In this document: positions 45,465 to 54,990 of the stretch, piece after piece
Layout of the letters: the number at the start of each line of letters is the position of its first letter
Position numbering within the stretch: the stretch's first letter is position 1
NCBI RefSeq assembly: GCF_003253705.1
Contig: NZ_QKYU01000001.1
Location: forward strand, 310,001 to 374,000
DNA from: Humitalea rosea
GTDB lineage: Bacteria > Pseudomonadota > Alphaproteobacteria > Acetobacterales > Acetobacteraceae
Direction: 5' to 3'
Length of the DNA: 64,000 nt
Translations under genes and position numbers: made by a program
Notes under the pieces: generated by a model
What the model saw: only the letters and a program-made list of their open reading frames with translations
What the model was told of the DNA's origin: nothing
Databases searched by the model: none

Positions 45465-46835
45465 ATGGGCACCCCCCCCACCCAGCCCTCGGCCGCCCTC
45501 GCCGCCCTGCGCACCGGCTTCGCCTCCGGCGCCACCTGGCCCATCCCCGCGCGCCTCGCCCTCCTGCGCCACCTCGACGCCGCCCTGACCGCCGCCGAGG
45601 GCGCGCTGATCCAGGCCCTGCACGACGACCTCGGCAAGCCGGAGTTCGAGGCCTACACCAGCGAAATCCTCCCCGTCCGGCAGGAGATCCGCCACGCCCT
45701 GCGCCACCTCAAATCCTGGGCCGCGCCCCGGCGCGTCGCCACCGGCTGGTTCCACTGGCCGGCCCGCGCCGCCTTGGCCATGGAGCCGCGCGGCGCCGTG
45801 CTGGTGCTCAGCCCCTGGAACTACCCGGTGCAGCTCAGCCTGGTGCCGCTGGTCCATGCCATCGCCGCGGGCAATACCGTGCTGCTGAAGCCCTCCGAGC
45901 TTGCCCCCGCGACCGCGGCCGCGATGCAGCGCATGCTGGCGGATTTCGACCCGGAGCAGGTCCAGGTGCTGCCCGGCGATGCCGCCCTGGCCGAGGCGCT
46001 GACCGCCCTGCCCTGGGACCACATCTTCTTCACCGGCTCCGGCCGCGTCGGGCGGGCGGTGGCGATGGCGGCGGCGCGCAATCTGGTGAGCTGCACCCTG
46101 GAGCTTGGCGGCTGCAACCCCTGCATCGTCGATGCCTCGGCCGATCCGGTGGTGACGGCGCGGCGCATCGCCTGGGGCAAGTTCCTCAATGCCGGGCAGA
46201 CCTGCCTCGCCCCCAACCATGTGCTGGTGCATGAAAGCCTGCTGCCGGCGCTGCTCGCGGCGCTGAAGACCACGCTGGATGCGTTCTACGGCGCGGATGG
46301 GCGCGGGCTGCAACGCCTGGCCCATGCAAGGCAGTTCGAGCGTGCCCTGGGCTTCCTCCGCCAGGGCAGCGTCGCGCATGGCGGCGGGCATGATGCGGCC
46401 TCCCTGCATATGCAGCCGACCCTGCTGCTCGATGTCCCAGACGAGGCGCCCGCGCTGCGGGAGGAGATCTTCGGCCCGGTGCTGCCCCTGCTCCCCTGGA
46501 GCGACGAGGCCGATCTGCTGCGCCGGCTGGCCGCGATGCCGGAGCCGCTCGCGGTCTATCTGCACAGCCGCGAGCAGCCCTTCATCGACGCCGTGCGGCG
46601 CGGCACGCGCTCCGGCGCCCTGGTCGTCAACGACCATCTGGTGCAGGCGACCGTCGCGGAGCTGCCCTTCGGCGGCGTGGGGCCGAGCGGCCAGGGCCGG
46701 TCGCATGGCCGCGCGGGGTTCGAGGCCTTCAGCAATCCGCGCAGCCTGTTCCGGCAGAGCCCGCGCCTCGATGTGCCGCTGCGCTATCCGCCCTATGGCA
46801 ACAAGCTGGCCTGGGTGAAACGGCTGATGGGGTAG
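45465..46835 (+). CDS. Aldehyde dehydrogenase, class 3 / coniferyl-aldehyde type
   Basis: 456-residue NAD(P)-dependent aldehyde oxidase. It has the class 3 length (about 450, lacking the N-terminal extension of class 1/2). Substrate entry and cofactor motifs are VLVLSPWNYPVQL, GNTVLLKPSE and FFTGSGRVGRAV. Catalytic residues are Glu213 in LELGGCNPCIV and Cys247 in NAGQTCLAPNH. SGALVVNDHLVQ and LPFGGVGPSG close the active site. ATG 45465 gives the usual start; the frame is open upstream through a C-rich tract. It is six bases before the DUF72 gene, so probably co-transcribed. Confidence 0.92.
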   Translation: MGTPPTQPSAALAALRTGFASGATWPIPARLALLRHLDAALTAAEGALIQALHDDLGKPEFEAYTSEILPVRQEIRHALRHLKSWAAPRRVATGWFHWPARAALAMEPRGAVLVLSPWNYPVQLSLVPLVHAIAAGNTVLLKPSELAPATAAAMQRMLADFDPEQVQVLPGDAALAEALTALPWDHIFFTGSGRVGRAVAMAAARNLVSCTLELGGCNPCIVDASADPVVTARRIAWGKFLNAGQTCLAPNHVLVHESLLPALLAALKTTLDAFYGADGRGLQRLAHARQFERALGFLRQGSVAHGGGHDAASLHMQPTLLLDVPDEAPALREEIFGPVLPLLPWSDEADLLRRLAAMPEPLAVYLHSREQPFIDAVRRGTRSGALVVNDHLVQATVAELPFGGVGPSGQGRSHGRAGFEAFSNPRSLFRQSPRLDVPLRYPPYGNKLAWVKRLMG

Positions 46836-46841
46836 GCGGGG

Positions 46842-47639
46842 ATGGGCAAGGCGCAGCGTGGCACGATCCGGGTCGGCATCGGCGGATGGACCTATGAGCC
46901 CTGGCGCGGCGCCTTCTACCCCGAAGGCCATCCGCGAAAGCATGAGCTGGACTACGCGAGCCGGCGGCTCACCTCGATCGAGATCAACGGCACCTACTAC
47001 GGCGCCCAGAAACCCGCGACCTTCGCCAAATGGCATGATGAGACGCCGGAGGACTTCGTCTTCTCCGTGAAGGCGCCACGCTACGCGACCAACCGCAAGG
47101 TGCTCGCCGAGGCCGGGGAGACGATCACGCGCTTCTTCGCCGGCGGCGTGACGGAGCTGAAACACAAGATCGGCCCGGTGAACTGGCAGTTCATGCCGAC
47201 CAAGCCCTTCGACCCCGTCGATTTCGAGGCCTTCCTCAAGCTCCTGCCCAAGGAGGCCGGCGGCCTGCCGCTGCGGCATGTGGTCGAGGTCCGGCATGAG
47301 AGCTTCCGCGTGCCGGCGTTCGTCGCCCTGGCGCGAAGCCACGGCGTCGCCATCGCGATAGCGGGGGATTCGAACCACCCGCTGATCGCCGACATCACCG
47401 CGCCCTTCGTCTATGCCCGGCTGATGGGCACGCAGGAGGGCGAGGCGCTCGGCTATTCTGCGGAGGCCCTCGACCTATGGGCCGGCCGGGCACGCGATTG
47501 GGCCGCCGGCAAAGCCGCGAAAGGGCTGGCGCCGCTCGCACCGGCCAAGGGGCCGCGCGACGTCTATCTCTATGTCATCAGCGGCAACAAGGTCGCCAAC
47601 CCCACCGCCGCGATGGCGCTCATCAAGCGCCTCGGCTGA
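46842..47639 (+). CDS. DUF72 (YecE-like) family protein
   Basis: 265-residue TIM-barrel-like protein of unknown biochemical role. The N-terminal RVGIGGWTYEPWRGAFYPEG, SIEINGTYYGAQKPATFAKWHDETPEDFVFSVKAP and VVEVRHESF are the family landmarks. A late VYLYVISGNKVANPTAAMALIKRL is shared by nearly all members. Its ATG is six bases after the aldehyde dehydrogenase stop, and it converges with tag leaving three bases between. Confidence 0.9.
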   Translation: MGKAQRGTIRVGIGGWTYEPWRGAFYPEGHPRKHELDYASRRLTSIEINGTYYGAQKPATFAKWHDETPEDFVFSVKAPRYATNRKVLAEAGETITRFFAGGVTELKHKIGPVNWQFMPTKPFDPVDFEAFLKLLPKEAGGLPLRHVVEVRHESFRVPAFVALARSHGVAIAIAGDSNHPLIADITAPFVYARLMGTQEGEALGYSAEALDLWAGRARDWAAGKAAKGLAPLAPAKGPRDVYLYVISGNKVANPTAAMALIKRLG

Positions 47640-47642
47640 GCA

Positions 47643-48197
47643 TTACGCCCCGCGGCGAAAACAGCCGGCGGCATGGTCGTTGACGATGCCGACGGCCTGC
47701 AACCAGGCATAGACGATGGTCGGGCCGACGAATTTGAAGCCGCGGCGCTTCATCTCCTTGGAGACCCGTTCCGAGAGCGGGCTTTGCGTCAGCCCGCTGC
47801 CGCCGGCATCGATGACCTTGCCATCGGTGAAGCCCCAGCAGAAATCGCTGAAGCTCTCGCCCCGCGCCGCCATCGCGTTGTAGATCCGCGCGCCCTCGAT
47901 CGTCGCCAGGATCTTGGCGCGGGCGCGGATGATGCCGGGGTCGGCCATCAGCCGGGCGATATCCGCCTCGTCGAAACGGGCCACCGCCTCGGGGTCGAAC
48001 TCCGCGAAACCGGCGCGGAAGGCCTCGCGCTTGCGCAGCACGGTGATCCAGGCGAGGCCGGCCTGGAACCCCTCCAGCATCAGCATCTCCCACAGCATGC
48101 GGGGGTCGCGCTGCGGCACGCCCCATTCCTCGTCGTGATAGGCCTGCATCAGCGGGCTGCCCTCGGCCCAGGCGCAGCGGTGGTGTGGCTCGGTCAT
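47643..48197 (-). CDS. tag: DNA-3-methyladenine glycosylase I
   Basis: 184-residue base-excision repair enzyme removing 3-methyladenine. The zinc ligand Cys8 in HRCAWAEG and the signature YHDEEWGVPQRDPRMLWEMLMLEGFQ-type region (split motifs YHDEEWGVP and LEGFQAGLAW) are clear. KEMKRRGFKFVGPTIVYAWLQAVG and the C-terminal NDHAAGCF complete the zinc snap (His, Cys). ATG 48197 gives the standard N-terminus; an in-frame ATG at 48260 would add 21 residues. Confidence 0.94.
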   Translation of the reverse strand: MTEPHHRCAWAEGSPLMQAYHDEEWGVPQRDPRMLWEMLMLEGFQAGLAWITVLRKREAFRAGFAEFDPEAVARFDEADIARLMADPGIIRARAKILATIEGARIYNAMAARGESFSDFCWGFTDGKVIDAGGSGLTQSPLSERVSKEMKRRGFKFVGPTIVYAWLQAVGIVNDHAAGCFRRGA

Positions 48198-48351
48198 GCG
48201 CGCCCGATAGCATGAAGCGGCGAGCGCGGGGGGAGCCATCACGGCGGCGGCATCTGTCACAGCACCGAAACGCCACGGTCATCGTCGCGTCCCGGCCCGA
48301 GGCTACACGCGCCCCACACCCGCCTGGGCCCGTGCCCCTGGAGACCCCGCC

Positions 48352-49653
48352 ATGACCCGTTTCACCCGCCGCACCGCCTTCACGGCCGGCGCCGCTCTGC
48401 TCGCCGCCCCCCGCCTCGGCCGCGCGCAGAGTGTGCGCGAACTGACCTTCTATTACCCGATCGCCGTCGGCGGCCCGATCCCGCGCGTGATCGACGGCTA
48501 TTGCGCGGCCTTCCAGGAGCAGACCGGCATCAAGGTGAACCCGGTCTATGCCGGCACCTATGGCGAGACGCTGACCAAGGCCGTCACCGCCATCCGCGGC
48601 GGCAGCGGCCCGCATTTCGCCGTGCTGCTGGCGGCCGAGCTGCACAGCCTGCGCGACATGGACATCCTGGCCCCGGTCGAGGACAGCGACACGGCAGCCG
48701 GCACCGGCGCCGGCACCGGCGCCTGGCTCGATGGCTTCTTCCCCGCCTTCATGGCGAACAGCCGCGCCGCCGGCAAAACCTGGTCGGTGCCGTTCCAGCG
48801 CTCGACCGCGATCTACTACTACAACAAGGAGGCCTATCGGGACGCCGGGCTGGACCCGGAAGCCCCGCCCAAGACCTGGGCCGAGGCGGTCACCATCGGC
48901 CAGAAGCTGACCCGGCGCGAAGGCAGCGCCCGTTGGGGCGTGAAGCTCGCCAATGACGCCGGCAATGGCCAATGGACCTTCGGCGCGCTGACCAACCAGC
49001 TCGGCCACAAGCTGATGAACGATGCCGGCACCGAGACCTATTTCACCCATCCGCTCGCCATCGAGGCCGCGACCTTCTGGCGTGACATGGCCTTCACCCA
49101 CCACATTACCCCGCAGGGGCAGACCGCCTGGGCGACGCTCGCGCCCGATTTCCTGAACGGCACCGCGGCGGCGATCTGGTCCACCACCGGCAACCTGACC
49201 AACATGCGGACCAATGCCCGCTTCGCCTTCGGCGTCGCCGGGCTGCCGGGCAAGGAAAGCCCGCATACCGTGGTCGGCGGCGGCAACATGTATGTCTTCA
49301 AGAACGCGAGCCCGGCCGAGCGCGCCGCGGCGATGCGCTTCGCCCGCTTCGTATCCGCGCCGGAGCTGGCCGCCGACTGGTGCATCCGCACCGGCTACCT
49401 CGCGACCCGCCCGGAGGCCTGGGAGACCGAGGCCCTGCGCCGCCACACCGCGGAATTCCCCGCGGCCCTGGTCGCCAAGGCGCAGCTTCCGGTCGCGACC
49501 GGCGAGCTTTCGACCTTCGAGAACCAGCGCGTCTACAAGTCGCTGAACGACAATCTCCAGGCGATGATGGCCGGCACCAAGACGCCGCAGCAGGCGATGG
49601 CCGATACCCAGGCCGATGCCGAGCGGGTGCTGCGCCCCTTCCGCCAGGGCTGA
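48352..49653 (+). CDS. ABC transporter extracellular substrate-binding protein (UgpB-like)
   Basis: 433-residue periplasmic receptor of cluster B sugar/glycerol-phosphate ABC systems. The N-terminus TRRTAFTAGAALLAAPRLGRAQ looks like a Tat/Sec signal. Family features are GTYGETLTKAVTAIRGGSGP, VPFQRSTAIYYYNKEAYRDAG, APPKTWAEAV, TVVGGGNMYVFKNAS and a C-terminal QQAMADTQADAERVL. The residues around FQRSTAIYYYN match glycerol-3-phosphate receptors. Only a stump of a permease gene follows, so this receptor has probably lost its local transporter. Confidence 0.88.
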   Translation: MTRFTRRTAFTAGAALLAAPRLGRAQSVRELTFYYPIAVGGPIPRVIDGYCAAFQEQTGIKVNPVYAGTYGETLTKAVTAIRGGSGPHFAVLLAAELHSLRDMDILAPVEDSDTAAGTGAGTGAWLDGFFPAFMANSRAAGKTWSVPFQRSTAIYYYNKEAYRDAGLDPEAPPKTWAEAVTIGQKLTRREGSARWGVKLANDAGNGQWTFGALTNQLGHKLMNDAGTETYFTHPLAIEAATFWRDMAFTHHITPQGQTAWATLAPDFLNGTAAAIWSTTGNLTNMRTNARFAFGVAGLPGKESPHTVVGGGNMYVFKNASPAERAAAMRFARFVSAPELAADWCIRTGYLATRPEAWETEALRRHTAEFPAALVAKAQLPVATGELSTFENQRVYKSLNDNLQAMMAGTKTPQQAMADTQADAERVLRPFRQG

Positions 49654-49689
49654 TCGCGCCCACCCCCCCTCCGCCGCGCGCCCCGAGCC

Positions 49690-49788
49690 ATGCCCGGAGC
49701 GCGCGGCACCTCGGGCTCGACCCCGCTGCCGTTTCTGCTGGCCTCGGCGCTGGCCCTCGTGGTCCCGGGCCGGCTGCCGCAAGAGTAG
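49690..49788 (+). pseudogene. Truncated ABC permease start (UgpA-like stump)
   Basis: An ATG 36 bases after the receptor stop opens a 32-codon frame ending TAG at 49786-49788. It begins PGARGTSGS, then LPFLLASALALVVPG, like the cytoplasmic lead and first helix of an UgpA-type permease, the gene expected here. The sequence then loses all similarity. It is most simply a permease cut off by a rearrangement. Confidence 0.45.
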
Positions 49789-50283
<495 letters not shown>

Positions 50284-50345
50284 GCACCACACGGCAGGCG
50301 GCGCATTAGCCCATGCTCCGCGCCGCCGCAACCTCCGGGGCGCGG

Positions 50346-51599
50346 CTAACCGCGCGTCCCTTCCCACTCCAGCCGGCCGACGGTGCCGCAGGCCGAGCAC
50401 TCCGGCGCCCATTCGTCATGCCGCGTGCCGCAATGGGCGCAGCGCCAGCGGGGCGCCGCGGGGGCCGTGGCGGCGGCGCGGAGCCATTTGGCCTCGGCCG
50501 CCCGCGCGGTGGCGCTCTCGCCATGCTCCAGCTGCTCCAGATCGACCATCAGCAGATAGGCCCGCCGATCCACCGTCCCCTTGGCCAGCAACGCATCCAA
50601 CTGCGCCCGCGCCCGGCCGGTCAGCCCGGCCTCCAGCGCGCTGCGCGCCAGCAGCAACCGGGCCTCGGTGCCCTCGGCATCGGCATGCGTCAGATGCTCG
50701 GTCGCCTTCACCCGGCCCAGCGGATCGGCCTCATCCTCCAGATATAGCGCCGCCACATCCGGATGCGGCGTCTTCTGCCAGGCACGTTCCAGCATGGCGC
50801 GGGCACGCCGGGGCTCGCCCGCCTCACGCAGGCGCCGCGCCTGGGCCAGTACCGCGGGGACGAAGCCTGGATCGGCGGTGACGGCCTCGGCCTCCAGCGC
50901 CGCGGCACGGGCCGGGTCGGGCTCGACCGCGGCGGCGGCCAGGGCCAGCGAGGCACGCGGCGTCTCCGGCGGGGCCAAGGCCAGCGCCTCGGCCCAATCC
51001 TTGGTCCGCAGCGCGAGATCCGCCCGCTCGGCGCGCAGCCAGGCCGCACCGGGCATGGCCTGCTCGGCCTCACGCGCCAGGCGCTGCGCCTCAGGCCAGT
51101 CGCCCCGCGCCATCGCCTGCCGCAACAGCCCGCGCAGGCCGAGGAAGCGCGCATCGCCGCGTTCCGACAGGGCGCGGAAGGCCAGCGTCGCCTCCCCATC
51201 CTGCCCATCCAGCCGTGCGGCCTCGGCGGCCAGCAGCAGCGTCTGCGGCGTGTCGCCGAGTGCCAGCCGCGCCCGGCGTGCCTCCGCGCGGGCCACATCG
51301 CCGGTGCCGGCGGCCAGCGCCAGCAGGGTGCGGGTCACCGCGATATCGCCGCGATCCCGCGCCGCCAGCGCGAGCCGGGCACGCCGGCGCGCCGGCCAGG
51401 CGCGCAGCGCCGCCACCAGCCGCAGCATCCCGTGCAGCACCAGGAACAGCACGACCAGCCCCACCAGCAGGATCGGCAGGCTGATGCCGATCCAGACATC
51501 GCCGACGCGAACCTCTACGGAACCGCCGAGCCGGGCCAGCACCCAGGCGAGGCCAAGGGCGACGGCAATGATCAGCAGCAGGCCCAGGGCGCGGCGCAT
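50346..51599 (-). CDS. hemY: HemY-type membrane TPR protein
   Basis: 417-residue inner-membrane protein of the HemY N-domain family, linked to haem biosynthesis by gene context, though its biochemistry is unclear. Two hydrophobic segments (about 4-24 and 39-63) are followed by TPR-like helices (for example AEQAMPGAAWLRAERADLALR, split among repeats). The last 40 residues hold a zinc-ribbon-like CAHCG ... CSACG pair. ATG 51599 is four bases after the mitofilin-like gene, so the hemD, mitofilin-like and hemY genes form one unit. Confidence 0.85.
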   Translation of the reverse strand: MRRALGLLLIIAVALGLAWVLARLGGSVEVRVGDVWIGISLPILLVGLVVLFLVLHGMLRLVAALRAWPARRRARLALAARDRGDIAVTRTLLALAAGTGDVARAEARRARLALGDTPQTLLLAAEAARLDGQDGEATLAFRALSERGDARFLGLRGLLRQAMARGDWPEAQRLAREAEQAMPGAAWLRAERADLALRTKDWAEALALAPPETPRASLALAAAAVEPDPARAAALEAEAVTADPGFVPAVLAQARRLREAGEPRRARAMLERAWQKTPHPDVAALYLEDEADPLGRVKATEHLTHADAEGTEARLLLARSALEAGLTGRARAQLDALLAKGTVDRRAYLLMVDLEQLEHGESATARAAEAKWLRAAATAPAAPRWRCAHCGTRHDEWAPECSACGTVGRLEWEGTRG

Positions 51600-51603
51600 G
51601 CGC

Positions 51604-52869
51604 TCAGCCCCCGGCCAAAGTGGCGAGGGCGGCACGGGCCGCGCGCAGCGCCTCGACCTCGGTGACCCAGGGCGCCATCGCGGTGCGCGCCGGGGCCGGC
51701 AGGGCGGCGACGCGGGCCAGCGCCTCGGTCAGGTCGCCGCTGGCCAGGGCCACGCGGGCGCGTTCCAGCTCGGCCGCGCTGTCATCGCCCCAGACGACCT
51801 GCTCGCCGCGGCGGATGGTGATGAGGCCGGCCAGACGGCTCGTCGCCGCCTCCAGCGGGCTGGTGGACTGCGCGGGCGCATCGGCCGCCGCCCGGGCGGC
51901 GCGGGCCGCGTCCTCAAAGCGCTGGCGCAGCGCCGCCTCGGTCGGCGGCGGGGTGGTCGCGTACTGCTGGAGTGCCGCGGGCGGTGACTCGAGCCCAGCC
52001 AGCGCCGGTTGCAGCGCCCGCCCCTCGTTCAGCGCCAGACGCAGCCCATCGACCTGCGCGAGGCGCGCAACCCGCGCCTCCAGCCGCGCCGTCGCGGCAC
52101 CGGCCTCCCCGAGCTTGCCGGTGAGCCGCTGCTCCAGCGCCGCCAGACGCTGCCGCGCCTGAGCCTCGGCCTCGGTCGCGCGGCTTGATGTGGTGCCCTC
52201 GACGGCGCCGATCCGGGCGCCGAGGGTGTTTTCCAGCGCCGTGGCGCGGCTGCCGATCTGCGCCTCCACCGCGGAGATGCGGCCGGGCACGGAGGTCTCC
52301 AGCGCCGTCAGCCGCTGGTCGAGCGCCCCGATCCGGGCGATCGCGCGTTCCGCCTCGGCGATGCGGTCGGCGATCTGGCCGATGCGGGCGCCGGCAGCGC
52401 CGTCGGCGGCCTCAAGCCCTTGCAGGCGATTGGTCGCGGCGGTGAGGCGCTCCACCATCGCGGCGGCGGCGGCGGGGTCGCCGGCGGGGCGGGCCGCGGT
52501 GCTGCGCGCCAGGGTCTCGATGCTCGAAAGCCGCTCGTTCAGCGCGGCAACCGCATCGCCCGCGCCGGAATCGGCGGGGCGGGCACTGGTCGATTGGGCG
52601 GCGGCCTCGGCGGCCGCGACGCGGGTGGAAAGCGCCGCCAGCGCCGCGGGGTCGGCCGCAAGCCGGGTCTCGGCGGCGGCGACGCGCTGCTCCAGCGCCA
52701 CCATCCGGTCGGTGACGGGGTTCATGGGCTCGGACCGGGGCGAGAACATCAGCCAGCCGATCGCCGCCGCCAGCACCGCGGCCGCGGCCAGGATCGGCAG
52801 GATGGCGGGGTCCCAGGCCCGGGCCGGGGGGGCGGGGGCGCCGGCGGGCGGGGGCGCGGGGTCGGCCAT
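51604..52869 (-). CDS. Mitofilin-family inner-membrane protein (COG4223-like)
   Basis: 421-residue protein with a Pro/Ala-rich N-terminus, one membrane helix (about 24-45, ILPILAAAAVLAAAIGWLMF), a long Ala-rich coiled coil (about 50-270) with heptad-like AxxRLxALExR runs, and a conserved C-terminal helical domain (WVTEVEALRAARAALATLAG at the end). This is the bacterial mitofilin/Mic60-like layout, which in alphaproteobacteria sits with hemCDE/hemY genes and shapes intracytoplasmic membranes. ATG 52869 has GGAGAG nearby; a start at 52932 would overlap hemD. Confidence 0.8.
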   Translation of the reverse strand: MADPAPPPAGAPAPPARAWDPAILPILAAAAVLAAAIGWLMFSPRSEPMNPVTDRMVALEQRVAAAETRLAADPAALAALSTRVAAAEAAAQSTSARPADSGAGDAVAALNERLSSIETLARSTAARPAGDPAAAAAMVERLTAATNRLQGLEAADGAAGARIGQIADRIAEAERAIARIGALDQRLTALETSVPGRISAVEAQIGSRATALENTLGARIGAVEGTTSSRATEAEAQARQRLAALEQRLTGKLGEAGAATARLEARVARLAQVDGLRLALNEGRALQPALAGLESPPAALQQYATTPPPTEAALRQRFEDAARAARAAADAPAQSTSPLEAATSRLAGLITIRRGEQVVWGDDSAAELERARVALASGDLTEALARVAALPAPARTAMAPWVTEVEALRAARAALATLAGG

Positions 52870-52915
52870 CGGTGTCTCTCCGTCTTTCCCGTCGATTGTC
52901 GTCACCAGCGTTTCC

Positions 52916-53665
52916 TTATTGACCGGCGTCATTCGCGGAAGCCGACCCGGTGGGCGGTGGCCCAAGGGCTGACAGCAACGACGCCTCGGTGGGAAGGGTT
53001 GCCACACGCACACCCCGCCAGGCTACCCCGGAGAGGGACAGGGCGACGCGGGGGCTGATCGCGACGGCCTCGATCCTGGAGAGGGCGGGGCCATACCCGC
53101 CCTGGCGCAGCAACCCCAGGATCGCCTCCGCGCCACGCGGGGAGGTGAACAAGGCCGCCCTCACCTCGCCGGCCGCCAGGGCCTGTCGCGCGGGCTCGGG
53201 CAGGCTGCGGGCCGTGGTGGCAGCGTAAACGACGCGGCGCAGCACGGCAAACCCGGCGGCACGCAGCGTTTGCGCCAGATCAAGCCCATAGCCGCGCCCG
53301 ACCGCGAGCCAGAGCGGCCCCGCCTTGGGGTCCAGCACCGCCACCACCTGGCACGCCAGCGCCTCGGCATCGCCACCCGCCGCCATCACCTCGGAAAACC
53401 CGGCGGCGCGGGCGGCGGCGGCCGTCGCCTCCCCCACCGCATGGACCGGCAGGCCGCGCGGAACCTCCGCCCCCAGCGCCCGCACCGCGGCGGCCGAGGT
53501 CACCAGCAGCGCCTGCGCGGCGCGCGGCCAGGGGGTGGGCGGCAGCGGTGCCAGCTCCAGCGCGGGGGCGGCGATGGCGCGCCAGCCCAGGGCCTCGACG
53601 GCGCGGGCGGAGGCGGCATCGCCCGGCGCGGGGCGGGTCACCAGCACGGCGGGCGGGATGGGCAT
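52916..53665 (-). CDS. hemD: Uroporphyrinogen-III synthase
   Basis: 249-residue two-lobed enzyme closing hydroxymethylbilane into uroporphyrinogen III. This poorly conserved family is recognised here by AVLVTRPAPGDAASARAVEALGW, ALLVTSAAAVRAL, VHAVGEATAAAARAAGF, the second-lobe VRAALFTSPRGAEAILGLL and VAISPRVALSL. The partner hemC is not in the window. ATG 53665 gives the standard start. The mitofilin-like gene begins 46 bases downstream. Confidence 0.85.
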   Translation of the reverse strand: MPIPPAVLVTRPAPGDAASARAVEALGWRAIAAPALELAPLPPTPWPRAAQALLVTSAAAVRALGAEVPRGLPVHAVGEATAAAARAAGFSEVMAAGGDAEALACQVVAVLDPKAGPLWLAVGRGYGLDLAQTLRAAGFAVLRRVVYAATTARSLPEPARQALAAGEVRAALFTSPRGAEAILGLLRQGGYGPALSRIEAVAISPRVALSLSGVAWRGVRVATLPTEASLLSALGPPPTGSASANDAGQ

Positions 53666-53779
53666 GGCGGCGATGTGCCGCCGGCCCGGCGATGCCGTCA
53701 ATCCACGCCGGGCAGCGTCAATGCCGAGAGGGACGCGGCGCGCATGGACAGGAGGGCGGCAAGAGTCCTAGGACAAGGG

Positions 53780-54181
53780 ATGACCCAATTCACCGCGATC
53801 ACCGAAGGCGTTCGGGTGACCGTCCAGGCCTTCTACCTTGAGGACCGCTCCGAGCCTGACGAAGGCCAGTGGGTCTGGGCCTATCAGGTGGAGATCGAGA
53901 ACCTCTCCTCCCGCACGCTCCAGCTTCGCCGTCGCAGCTGGCTCATCACCGATGGGCGCGGCCGCACGCTGAAGGTGGATGGCGAGGGCGTGGTCGGCGA
54001 ACAGCCGGTGCTGCCGCCCGGCGCGCGCTTCGAATACACCTCCGGCACGCCCTTGCAGACGCCCTCGGGCTTCATGCGCGGCAGCTACCAGATGCGGGAT
54101 GTGGAGACAGGCGCGGCCTTCGATGCCGAGGTGCCGCCCTTCAGCCTGGACAGCCCCTCGGGCGACAGCCGGCTCCACTGA
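53780..54181 (+). CDS. apaG: ApaG domain protein
   Basis: 133-residue fibronectin-III-like protein, known as ApaG/Co2+-Mg2+ efflux protein although its function is not firmly established. Family motifs are ITEGVRVTVQAFYLEDRS, WVWAYQVEIENLS, LRRRSWLITDGRGR, VDGEGVVGEQPVLPPG, FEYTSGTPLQTPSGFMRGSY and a final FDAEVPPFSLDSP. ATG 53780 is preceded by ACAAGGG. It converges with chvI. Confidence 0.93.
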   Translation: MTQFTAITEGVRVTVQAFYLEDRSEPDEGQWVWAYQVEIENLSSRTLQLRRRSWLITDGRGRTLKVDGEGVVGEQPVLPPGARFEYTSGTPLQTPSGFMRGSYQMRDVETGAAFDAEVPPFSLDSPSGDSRLH

Positions 54182-54194
54182 GGGCGCCGCCGGC

Positions 54195-54896
54195 TTACGG
54201 TTCCTTGTAGCGGTACCCGATCCCGTAGAGCGTCTCGATCTGCGCGAAGTCGTCCGCCACGGCGCGGAACTTCTTGCGCACGCGCTTCACATGGCTGTCG
54301 ATGGTGCGGTCATCGACATACATGTTCTCGCCATAGGCGGCGTCGATCAGCTGGTCGCGGTTCTTGACCATGCCCGGCCGCATCGCCAGCGCCTTGACCA
54401 GCAGGAATTCGGTGACGGTGAGCTGCACCTGCGCGCCCTTCCAGGTGCAGGTGTGCTTGGTCTCGTCCAGCACCAGCTCGCCCCGCACCAGCACGCCGCC
54501 GGCGGGCGCGCCATTGGCCTCGGCCCGGCCCGCCTCGTTCCGGCGCAGCAGGGCGCGGATGCGTTCCAGCAGCAGCCGCTGGCTGAAGGGCTTGGTGATG
54601 TAGTCGTCCGCGCCGAGGCGCAGGCCCATCAGCTCGTCCAGCTCGTCATCCTTGCTGGTCAGGAAGATGACCGGCAGCGCGCTGCGCTGGCGCAGGCGTT
54701 GCAGCACCTCCATCCCATCCATGCGCGGCATCTTGATGTCCAGCACCGCCAGATCGGCCGGACGCGCGAGCAACCCCTGCAACGCGCTTTCGCCATCGGT
54801 GTAGGTGCGGACGATGAACCCCTCCTGCTCCAGCGTCATGGAGACGCTGGTCAGGATGTTGCGGTCGTCATCGACGAGGGCGATCGTATGGGCCAA
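54195..54896 (-). CDS. chvI: ChvI-type response regulator
   Basis: 233-residue OmpR-family regulator. The receiver starts [18 protein letters not shown], a ChvI hallmark, with phospho-acceptor Asp53 in [11 protein letters not shown]. The DNA-binding winged helix contains [20 protein letters not shown] and [15 protein letters not shown]. In alphaproteobacteria ChvI is normally followed by the sensor gene chvG and hprK, and pckA is divergent. Here pckA lies on the other side, past a HugZ-like gene, but the downstream neighbour is apaG, so the cognate sensor must be elsewhere. Confidence 0.93.
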   Translation of the reverse strand: MAHTIALVDDDRNILTSVSMTLEQEGFIVRTYTDGESALQGLLARPADLAVLDIKMPRMDGMEVLQRLRQRSALPVIFLTSKDDELDELMGLRLGADDYITKPFSQRLLLERIRALLRRNEAGRAEANGAPAGGVLVRGELVLDETKHTCTWKGAQVQLTVTEFLLVKALAMRPGMVKNRDQLIDAAYGENMYVDDRTIDSHVKRVRKKFRAVADDFAQIETLYGIGYRYKEP

Positions 54897-54990
54897 GGGG
54901 CAGATCTCCGCGGCCGAAACGCGGCCGTCGCTCTCATATGGGTCCCGATTGTGGCGTAACAGCGGGCACTCACTGTCAAATCCGTATCAC

